From positions 62,001-126,000 of the forward strand of contig CM074768.1 in the NCBI GenBank assembly GCA_037355855.1: a stretch of 64,000 bases of DNA, in the 5' to 3' direction. Below, piece by piece: positions 56,051 to 64,000 of the stretch. Source of the stretch: Pseudo-nitzschia pungens (taxonomy: Eukaryota > Bacillariophyta > Bacillariophyceae > Bacillariales > Bacillariaceae). A program made the position numbers and the translations under genes. Position 1 is the stretch's first letter. Every line of letters begins with the position of its first letter. The notes beneath the pieces are model-generated. The model was not told the DNA's origin and did not search any database. It was given only the letters and a program-made list of their open reading frames with translations.

Positions 56051-56414
56051 ACGTGTCTTTTCTTTTCGGCAATACGAAGTACGTGTACCGGTAACCTTAC
56101 TCGTACAGACTGACTCACGAATGGTCCACGTTCTGGTACTACTAATGAAAATCCTACCGATTTTTTAAAATCTAAAAAAAATAATGTTTCCAAGTTAGTC
56201 CATGGGTCAACTGCGACAGGAGGAGGCTATGAAACTGTCTTTTTTTTCAATCAAAAATTGAAAGAACATGAAGCGCTGGGGAACCGGGTAATTAACCTTA
56301 CCGTTTTTTTTTTTTAAAAAAGAAATTAGTCCAAAAAATCAATCTCAAATCGATGCTCATTTGATTCGTGCACGGGGGGCTGGAAAAATTTAAATTCTTA
56401 GAAAAAATTTAAAT

Positions 56415-56695
56415 CATGTATTGATATTGCTCGTCACCAATAGTAGTAGTAATGATAACAGTAACAACAGCAGCACTCGTTCTTGTAACTGGTACAATTA
56501 TTACACGAGAACCCTGTTCGCTTGGAAAAGGCACCCCATAGCGCCTGTTACTAAGCCTGTTGCTAAGCCTGTTGCTAAGCATACAGTTGAGCACCTTGTA
56601 GAATGTTACTGGAGGCTGATAGTAGTACCTGTAGCCCCATTACAGTTCCCTACACATGAGTCTTAGCACAGTCCATAGCATCTTGGATATCTTTA
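56415..56695 (-). repeat. LDR copy G, reverse, internally deleted
   Basis: Starts TTGATATTGCTCGTCA like copy E, jumps to CTGGTACAATTATTACACGAG and AAGCCTGTTGCT units, and ends TTGGATATCTTTACA. It keeps both termini with the middle missing, as expected of an internally deleted transposable element. Confidence 0.65.
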
Positions 56696-56984
56696 CAATC
56701 AACCATGTTTCAGTAAGTGATCTTACAGTATGGTATTAGCAATCTACTGTACTTGGATTTTAAGAATGTACTACTAATCCTCAAACTACTAGTACTACAT
56801 ACTACTAGTGGTACCATACAATTAGCTATGAAGTACTAATAATATTATCATCATTTGTAGTTTGTTGCTTGGAACTGAGCAATATGACTACAAGCATCTC
56901 CGGAACCAGTTGTCCACTCAATTAGCATCCAAATATTGACTGAAAGATCATTTGACAACTGAACTGAACAATTCACACTGTAAA

Positions 56985-57370
56985 GATATCCAAGGTGTTA
57001 TGCTAAGGTTCCTGTGTGGAGAACTGTACCAGGGCTACATGTCTTAGCCTCCAGTAACTGTCTACAATGGGCTAGACTGTGTGCTAAGCAGCAGGATTAG
57101 CAACAGGCTTATTCCAAGGTGATATGGGGTGCTAACACCAAAGTGACCGGGGTCCTCGTGTAGGATTTGTACCAGTTATAGAAAACTGGGTCTAGCGCCG
57201 TTAGCACACTGTACTGTACCGTGGCATGGTGTTATGGGGTTAAGGCTGGATGCTGTATGCTACTACGTACTTTATACAGTATGCTAGTACTATCAAACTA
57301 CCGTGGGGGTATGGTCATTGTGTACAATACATACTATAATTGGATACCCAGCCACAAAACTAAGAAGGAG
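56985..57370 (+). repeat. LDR copy H, forward
   Basis: Begins GTAAAGATATCCAAGGTG, then GGTTCCTGTGTGGAG, CAGCAGGATTAGCAACAGG, GTAGGATTTGTACCAGTTAT, and ends near GGATACCCAGCC. Orientation is as in copy A. Confidence 0.6.
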
Positions 57371-58090
57371 GCCATTTAAACCAGGTTTGGCATATGCTTG
57401 CCCATCTCAAAGCCCATGCCCCATCCAATTTGTATTTGACAAAACTTGGCGTGCTGTGGGTGAGTCCAGCTTCTTGCTTTTCCAACTATGACTAGAGCAA
57501 ACACAATACAGTGCTAGTACCACACAAGACAGTACTAATACTAGTAGTACTACTACTACTATTACTACTAGTAGTACGAGTACCACCACTGCTGCTACTA
57601 CTACTACCAGTTCTCCTTTTTGTTGTAAGAAGAATGAGTTATTCTTGTTGTTTGCTACTACTTCTATGAGAAAATATGATTCCCTCAAGCTTGTTAGGGG
57701 CAAGTCAACACTAGTAATCCATTCATTCTGCCTCTTGCTTCACATGTCTCTACCACGACTATTCAATGTCATCTCTCTCTTGATGCCAACATTCCGGAAA
57801 TCCGATCAAGCAACATGAAATCGCCAAAACCAATGCAATTGACAAGGTTCAAGTTCTTTTTCTTCAAATTAAAAAAAATAAGAATGTACTAATTTATATA
57901 GCACTAGTGATACATACTAGTTTCCTATTAATAGTAACAAAGAGAGTTGTTGAAGTCGGGATGCTCGCTGTAGTATGTTTGTACAAAAATACTCCTGAAA
58001 GAGTTGCGAGTGAGATCCTTGCGTTCTGTCAAGTGGCTGTGACTCAGCATAAGGATGGGGGCGATGGCGATGGCGCTGTGATGTGCTGTG

Positions 58091-60103
58091 CTAGGTTGGA
58101 TGCTGTTCGTGGTGGCTCGTGATCGTGGTCGGTTCCACGGCACGAATGCAATCCTTCTCGGAGATAGCGAGAGCAGCGTGGACGAACCTTGAGTCGACAA
58201 ACGTCGAGTTCATTTTTTTCGTGTTGTCATCGACACCAGATATCCCGCGAATTGTCCGTTGTGACTTTGTTGAAGGGTCGACGAGTATCGTGTTCGGCGG
58301 CCAGCTGTTCCTCTCCTTCCTGGGACGAGAAGGTAGGTGATGCGTTCCGAATGCGGTGTCGGTACAGCTATTGCTGCAGCTGCTCCAACGACACGGAGGG
58401 AACAAAACGTCTGGACGTTGGATGGCTGAGGCTGCATCCTCCTCTAGTCTCATTTGGGTGACGGCCTCTGCCGCGGCGACAGATCGCGACCGGTGGTGAT
58501 GGAGTGGCGTCGAGATTCGGTGTTGTCCTTCCGGGTCGTGTTGTCGCCTGTGGGTAGTTTTGCTTTTAGTTTTGCTTTGCCGGGGTTTGCCATACCTATC
58601 GGGCATCGATGATTGGTGGGAGTTGGTGGCGATGGTTCCACTTCCGAGAGTTACCGAGGCAGAGTTTCGGACCACAACACCGCCGAATGGGTTCTCCATC
58701 GGTTCAGCACGTGCAGCAACTCTCGATTTCGCATCCGCGTCCATCTCATCGATACCATCGCATATGTGGTTTGGAACGGTCTCCGTGCCAAAGGGTGGTG
58801 CGCTTCTGGGAGTGTCTTCGGTATTGATATTTGTTGTTGTGTTCCCCTCACCACCACCGATGATCAGCAGCCGATCCTTAGGATCGGACGGGGAGCCGTT
58901 ATGGCTTGGTCCTTCGCTATCATGATCTCGATCTCCAGTTTGGGACGTGTAGGATCCATTGGTGCCGGATTCCGGACCACTCGGTATTAGCGCTCTCGAC
59001 GGGTGGTTCTTTCGCTGCTTGCTCTTGCTCATGAGCAAGGCCAGAGTGCCCCCGTGATCGCCCCCCTCCTCCCAATTGTCTGAAAAAGTCAGGCTATCAT
59101 GGAACCGCGCGTTGTCAAAGACAGACCCGGATCTGTGGAGCAACGAATCCCGCGGAGATGCACGCGCACAGTTCTGGGTGGTGGACAATCTTGGATCGCG
59201 CTCGTTGGTTTCGTGGTCCAGATCATCGGTGCGAATGCTTGCGTCGTCGCTGTCGTTTTCCTGAGCGTTGCCGTACAAAGCGTGATTCACACTGACGCTG
59301 GCTTCGTCGAGCACACTTTTCCAGCTCCCGTGAACGGGAATGGTGAGGCTCGGAGTAGTAGTTTGGTTTGGTTTCCGACAAAACGTGGTTGGGTCAACAT
59401 CCCAGGAAGCGTTCCTTTGTGAGTTTTCTCGTTGCGGATCGGTTCTCTGTAGAGAAAGGTGAGCCGCCGAGGCAACTCGGGCTGCGATCTCTAATAAGGA
59501 TTGCTTTTGGTTCGCATCAGATTCACGCTGGGAACAACGTCGTGGTTTGGGTTTGGGTTTAGGTTTGTCGTTGCTCGATGCTCGTTTCGAATTGCCCCCA
59601 AAACCAACCACATCCGCAACTGCATCGATTCCATCACTATCCTCCGAATCAACTTGGGCTAGGTTGTTCCAGTTTCCCTTCCTCACCGGTTGGATCAGGC
59701 ACATATCGCTGAGTTCCCGGCCGAATCGCAAGGACTCCTTGTCGATGGTCGTCGTTCCATATCCATACCGCTTAGGATAGACCAAGAAGGAATCGCTCCT
59801 TTCTCTTCGAATGCTCCTGCCATCCCAATTTACTGCTTTTGGATTTGGGCTTTGGCTTATGCTGGTGGTCGCCCATCGATCCAATTGCCTGCGATTTCTG
59901 GCACGGTTGCTTGTTCTGCTGCTGGGGTGGTCGTTGTTGCCGGCTTCATTCCGGTGTAGCAACAGATTCTGAATCACTTTTGGTACTGCGTGAGCAAAGA
60001 CACGAGCACTGTCCGAGACAAGAACGAATCTCCCCTCTTCATCCCCATCGGCCACCGCACCATCGTAGTCTCGAAGTATCTCTTCTACGAACTGCTGGTT
60101 CAT
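58091..60103 (-). CDS. Hypothetical 670-aa hydrophilic protein
   Basis: 670 aa, intronless. Mixed, hydrophilic, mostly disordered composition. The N-terminal 50 residues (MNQQFVEEILRDYDGAVA, FVLVSDSARVFAHAVPKV) could be folded helix and strand. A KPKPKPKPRR run and several RxRS or SxxRR clusters follow; these, with no membrane segments, fit a nuclear or scaffold protein with kinase sites. A late segment (AAEAVTQMRLEEDAASAIQRPDVLF) looks helical. I recognise no family. The frame is long, the start codon is placed after a leader lacking in-frame ATGs nearby, and the amino-acid mix is protein-like, so I accept it as a gene but propose no function. Confidence 0.7.
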   Translation of the reverse strand: MNQQFVEEILRDYDGAVADGDEEGRFVLVSDSARVFAHAVPKVIQNLLLHRNEAGNNDHPSSRTSNRARNRRQLDRWATTSISQSPNPKAVNWDGRSIRRERSDSFLVYPKRYGYGTTTIDKESLRFGRELSDMCLIQPVRKGNWNNLAQVDSEDSDGIDAVADVVGFGGNSKRASSNDKPKPKPKPRRCSQRESDANQKQSLLEIAARVASAAHLSLQRTDPQRENSQRNASWDVDPTTFCRKPNQTTTPSLTIPVHGSWKSVLDEASVSVNHALYGNAQENDSDDASIRTDDLDHETNERDPRLSTTQNCARASPRDSLLHRSGSVFDNARFHDSLTFSDNWEEGGDHGGTLALLMSKSKQRKNHPSRALIPSGPESGTNGSYTSQTGDRDHDSEGPSHNGSPSDPKDRLLIIGGGEGNTTTNINTEDTPRSAPPFGTETVPNHICDGIDEMDADAKSRVAARAEPMENPFGGVVVRNSASVTLGSGTIATNSHQSSMPDRYGKPRQSKTKSKTTHRRQHDPEGQHRISTPLHHHRSRSVAAAEAVTQMRLEEDAASAIQRPDVLFPPCRWSSCSNSCTDTAFGTHHLPSRPRKERNSWPPNTILVDPSTKSQRTIRGISGVDDNTKKMNSTFVDSRFVHAALAISEKDCIRAVEPTTITSHHEQHPT

Positions 60104-62741
60104 ATTGATTGGAACTGTGATCTACCGGTACCGTGCCGGTACGGGTAAAATGGGAGACGGAAACCGGTTTTTCGAATGATGGCTGGGCGCAACGCACGAA
60201 AGCGTAACCTTACTCGTATTATTTGTTATTCGTATCTGTACGAGTTAGCTAAGAGAACGGTAAAGTTTATGTCCGGTTCGACGGTTCGAACTCTCTACGA
60301 GTAATACGGTACCGTAGTTCGCTCGGTTTCAAATGGGATTATCAATCGAGTCAAAATATTACTTCGTATTATTTATCAATAGGCCCCATTGGATCATTAT
60401 TACTACGGTATTTCAGAATTTTTTCTTTATCCCATCAAAATTGTTCTGAGATAGGATGAAATTAGAAATTAGTTCGTGATAATTTTCTGGATGGGCCTGA
60501 ATAAAATTCTTGAGATTCATTTTTCATGTTATTTTCAGAAGAAATAAAGGAATCTACTTCTTCAAAGATGGGTCTTAAATGTGATGGGTAGCAAAGGAAG
60601 AATAATGACATCATGTTAATCGAATCTGTGTAAAATCCGCGATACAATGAAGAAAGTGGTCAGTCCGTGACACATAATAGACCGAAGCTATCCTTATGTA
60701 ACAAACCTGGATAAAAATTTCTGAGACACTTTCAAAATGCTTCATGAAACATTTTTTCTGACGTTGAAGAGACAATCTATTTCGGGATACTACGGAATTC
60801 CTATCGGCTGTCCCCCGGCTTCCGTAGAAATGAGTAGTTGGGGATGTAGAACCGGGGGACAGCTGACAGGAATTTTGTAGTATAGAAAATACGAAGCATT
60901 TTTTTTTCTTCACACCCTTGTGAGTTCGAAACAATGCAATCGAATATGGTGCAGTAAATCAGTCTGCTGTTAATGCTTTGTTTATCTACCTGTTGTGGTG
61001 ATGAGCTTGGTAGTCGGGATGATGCTCATAACCTGCGAAATGCTGTTGTGCTCCTATTGACGTGATTAACGCATGTATTACAATAAGAGTGAGGTTATTC
61101 ACTAGGTGCTAGGGATTCATTCTCACACCGAGCGGTAAGGCTTACGGTACGAGAATAGAATAAGGTTACCTCTTAACCATGGGAATTGCATTTCGTCATT
61201 GCATCGAAGTAACTTACTACCAGCAGCTACCAGTACTGTTAGTTGGCAAATTAAAAGATTAATTATTTTCGTTCAGGGCTATAATAGTAGGCTTCTTCTA
61301 CGATCGATGACTTCGATCGAACATCCTACCGGTAGAGAGATCCCTCCTTGATTGTGATGTACCGGTACGGTAGGTAACCTTACCGTGAACGATGTGAGTA
61401 AGGTTAACCTGACGCAAAAAATTCCCGACAACAATAATAGTACGAAGTAAGACTTAACCTTATGACCCCTGCCGGTAGGGGGGGACGAGAAAACGAAAAA
61501 GTAATAACTGAACACGTTCGTGAATGAACGTCGATCGTTCTCTGTCGTGAATAAAACATCTCCAGAATGACTACGAGTACGTACCGTACAACTACCGGTA
61601 TGATTGTTTAGTAAGGTTTACGGCATACGAAGTAAGATTATTATTTTCCTGGATTGAAAAAAAAAAATTTATTACGAGTAATCTTACGACTAAGGCACCG
61701 GTACTTTTCGTAAACCTTACCGTACAACCTAAAAACTTTTCTGGAGATACAAACAGTTTTGAGCTCTACAAGACCCGAGATTGACATGGGAGCTAGTATG
61801 GCGGTGGAACCCAACTGATCGTTTTGTTTATTTCAAGGGTCTTGCTCAACGGCGAATTACGTGTGCCATTAATGTTTTTTAGCATTGTGACATGTTTGTG
61901 ACTTTCGATATTCACTTTTTTTATCAGGTACATACTTTTGTTTCATATTCCTGCGTCATTCCCAGAATTGAAATATGCCATCGTGACTGTCTTCGACGAA
62001 AATTAGGTTGACGGACAAAATACAATTAACAGAATAACATTCATCATCTCATTGCCTATGCGACTTCCACTGTCACCCGCCGAAGCCTATCTCTCAGGGA
62101 AGTAGAAATAATTGGATGTTCAACTTTTCCCAACATTATTAGTATTGTTTCTTCTTTGAGTCGGGTTTGCCGCTAACGAATGACTTCGTGTCTTTTTCTT
62201 TCAATCCTGCGTAGGTGTACCAGAAGCCAAATTTTGTGGTGGTCGAATCGGTGTGGGGCAAATAAGTGTTCTAAATGTTGATCGGAAGCTTTCAGATACT
62301 CCATCGAAACAGACATCGGGTGGTAAATGTTTCATGAAAGTGTGACTCGTCGCAGCATTGCGTGATGGGAAACTATAATTATCACGGAACCACACGACTT
62401 GCCTCTCCGATTGGATGATACTTTGCCCTGGGGTTCAGAAGACTCAACCGCGAGGAATGATACTACTGGTTTGGCGACGGACGCCCACGTCCGATTCCCA
62501 AGTCCTGGTGGAAGGCGTTCGATTAGGAATCTTCAAGCTTGTGCTTTCACGATAGGCCACTCGGCAGCCCGCAGCCATACGCCTCGTTTGTCCACCAAAT
62601 ATTCCTTGTCACGACTTCATGCACACAAATTACAACTCGACACAATCGCAAAGAGTATTGCAGACAACAACACCCCTTGCAACATCCGGATAGCATCAAC
62701 CACAACCATAATCCCATCAACTACATCTGCAATCTGCCAAT
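60104..62741. other. Intergenic
   Basis: Holds hairpin MITE copy 3 (60788-60883) and TAAGGTTA motifs (61160, 61375-61455). Frames are short. The last 200 bp before 62742 are AC-rich and form the leader of the next gene. Confidence 0.55.
60788..60883. mobile_element. Small hairpin MITE, copy 3, most complete
   Basis: The arms extend from TACTACGGAATTCCTATC through GGCTGTCCCCCGG and, inverted, CCGGGGGACAGC to TGACAGGAATTTTGTAGTA. That gives about 31 pairs with four or five mismatches, around the centre CTTCCGTAGAAATGAGTAGT. Confidence 0.85.
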
Positions 62742-64000
62742 ATGTTCACCATCAAAAATATCTTGTTTACGTCTGCAGCCGCGGCTGCTCTCATGACAAC
62801 TGCGACCGAAGCCTTCCATGACCGACGCCTAGAGACTAATCTGACAAGACGACAGAGGATCAAGCAAAAGAAGCTCGAGAAACTCAAGCAGCAACAACTC
62901 GAGGAACAAAAACTCATCAATCAGCAGCCCATCGAGATCGATCCTACCAATCCTTGTCCCAACGGGAACTTCTGTCTTCCTGAGTTCACCCCTAGTGCTT
63001 CGCCCACCGTCTCCATGTCTCCGAGTTCAACCCCCTCAGATTATCCAAGCATGGAGCCTTCGGTCACTCCCTCCGACTACCCAAGTTTTGTTCCTTCCGA
63101 CCTTCCGTCGATGGACCCTTCGGTATCTCCATCCGTTGCCCCTACCACATCTCCTTCGAATTCTCCCAGTGAAGTGCCTTCCGACGCCCCCTCCATGGAA
63201 CCATCGGGCTCACCCAGTGCCAGTCCTTCCGCCTCTCCGTCGGTAGTTCCCTCAGATGGTCCCAGCATGTCCCCCAGCGCCAGTCCGTCCGCGTCCCCAA
63301 GTGCTCCTCCCAGTGATGCCCCCTCGTTCGAGCCCAGTGCCACGCCCTCGGCCGCTCCCACCGGACTCCCATCGGTAGCTCCTTCCGCAGCTCCCTCGGA
63401 TGGCCCAAGTATGGCTCCCAGTGCTTCTCCAACCGCTGCCCCTAGCGTCTTGGCGTCCGATGGTCCCACTGACCTGCCTTCCAAGGGACCTACCGCTAGC
63501 CCATCCATTGGGCCAACGGCTTCTCCTTCCGCCTCACCCACTGCCGGCCCCACATCCTCGCCATCGCAAGCTCCCTCGGTAGAGACCGATGCTCCGACCG
63601 TTTTCGTTCCCGCAATCCTTCCCACCAGCGCTTCTCCCACCGCTACTCCCACCATCTCCCCGGCCCCCACCGAGTTTGTTCCCCGCTGCAAGGTCTCCCG
63701 CAAGGGCTACGAGAGTAATGTCTTGGATGTCTTGGAGGCCATGGACAAGGGCTGGATCGAGGCCTCCTACTCCCGCAACCTCCGCTCCCTCGAGTGCGTT
63801 GACTGCGCCCACATGAACTTTATCGATTGCCGCGATATCGAGTGTGTCGACAAGGAGTCCTGCGCCGGATCGTCCTTTTCCACCTCCGGAAAGTTCAGTG
63901 GCCCCCGCGACTACTACAACGTCCGCTGCCTCGAGTCCGAGTCCTGTGAGGGAGCCACCTTCAGCGGAATCGACCGCATCACCTGCCTTGGAGACAACTC
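62742..64000 (+). CDS. Secreted PSxxPS-repeat protein with Cys-rich C-terminal region (partial, runs off the window)
   Basis: The frame is open from 62742 to the last base (419 codons) with no stop. Residues 1-24 are a signal peptide (Ala-rich core, ending ATEAF). An RRL tripeptide is at 28-30, followed by a basic and Gln-rich helix (KQKKLEKLKQQQLEEQK). After a CPNGNFC segment comes a run of about 220 residues of PS(D/A/M)xPS units (PSDYPSMEPS, PSDGPSMSPS, PSASPTAAPS), the linker type of diatom wall proteins. From about residue 310 a well-folded Cys-rich part starts (PRCKVSRKGYES, then LECVDCAHMNFIDC, IECVDKESC, VRCLESESC) with a near-periodic Cys spacing of about 6-8 residues, suggestive of a beta-helix-like stack. 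The family name is unknown to me. Probably extracellular or wall-bound. Confidence 0.85.
   Translation, partial: MFTIKNILFTSAAAAALMTTATEAFHDRRLETNLTRRQRIKQKKLEKLKQQQLEEQKLINQQPIEIDPTNPCPNGNFCLPEFTPSASPTVSMSPSSTPSDYPSMEPSVTPSDYPSFVPSDLPSMDPSVSPSVAPTTSPSNSPSEVPSDAPSMEPSGSPSASPSASPSVVPSDGPSMSPSASPSASPSAPPSDAPSFEPSATPSAAPTGLPSVAPSAAPSDGPSMAPSASPTAAPSVLASDGPTDLPSKGPTASPSIGPTASPSASPTAGPTSSPSQAPSVETDAPTVFVPAILPTSASPTATPTISPAPTEFVPRCKVSRKGYESNVLDVLEAMDKGWIEASYSRNLRSLECVDCAHMNFIDCRDIECVDKESCAGSSFSTSGKFSGPRDYYNVRCLESESCEGATFSGIDRITCLGDN

Larger units (their letters stand above)
54856..58090. other. Intergenic with hairpin MITEs and two LDR copies
   Basis: AT-rich. Holds the two hairpin elements at 55794-56050 and LDR copies G and H. 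ACTAGT/TAC tracts lie near 57535-57605. No gene is seen. Confidence 0.55.

Overview
This is nuclear DNA of a diatom, most likely a raphid pennate. The evidence is several secreted proteins rich in PSDAPS- or PSAPS-type repeats, a Copia polyprotein of the type found in diatoms (CoDi-like), a gametolysin-like M11 protease, nearly intronless genes about 1-6 kb apart on both strands, and an L17 and a ubiquitin-L40 gene of ordinary eukaryotic type. The species is not determinable by eye; the lineage call is inference. No rRNA, tRNA or CRISPR locus was seen.

Layout. 1-3.3 kb: dispersed repeats and a MITE. 3.3-3.9 kb: a small secreted Lys/Met-repeat protein. 6.3-7.3 kb: the 5' end of a decayed Copia element. 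8.0-9.7 kb: a GT23 (FUT8-like) fucosyltransferase broken by an 8-bp tandem duplication. 10-14.6 kb: MITE, foldback, dispersed repeat and a protein-gene fragment. 14.7-15.3 kb: ribosomal protein L17. 15.3-21.4 kb: about 6 kb of repeats. 21.4-21.9 kb: a Lys-rich silaffin-like secreted protein. 24.0-25.8 kb: M11 protease. 27.0-28.9 kb: GDSL/PC-esterase-like membrane protein. 30.3-33.4 kb: class 3 lipase full of expanded microsatellites. 34.5-35.3 kb: GPI-anchor-type repeat protein. 37.1-38.2 kb: class C GPCR-like 7TM protein. 39.7-41.6 kb: phosphate-carrier-like SLC25 protein with one 778-bp intron. 43.4-43.8 kb: ubiquitin-L40. 45.0-45.8 kb: possible acidic-tailed protein. 47.57-53.33 kb: a complete Copia retrotransposon with LTRs that look identical and a 5-bp target duplication. 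54.6-60.1 kb: a small one-TM protein, hairpin MITEs and a 670-aa unknown protein. 62.7 kb to the end: a secreted PS-repeat protein cut by the window edge.

The genes do not form a pathway. Many products are secretory: cell wall or silica-associated candidates, a glycosyltransferase, a protease, a lipase and a GPI-type protein. The others are two translation genes, one transporter and one receptor.

The strongest unexpected observation is in the Copia elements. In the intact one, the 15 nt starting at the first base after the 5' LTR are the exact reverse complement of a 15-nt segment inside that LTR, in the geometry needed for self-primed reverse transcription as known for Tf1. The decayed element at 6.3-7.3 kb has the same arrangement with a different sequence whose two halves still match each other. 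This covariation suggests a Copia lineage that primes from its own RNA rather than from a tRNA.
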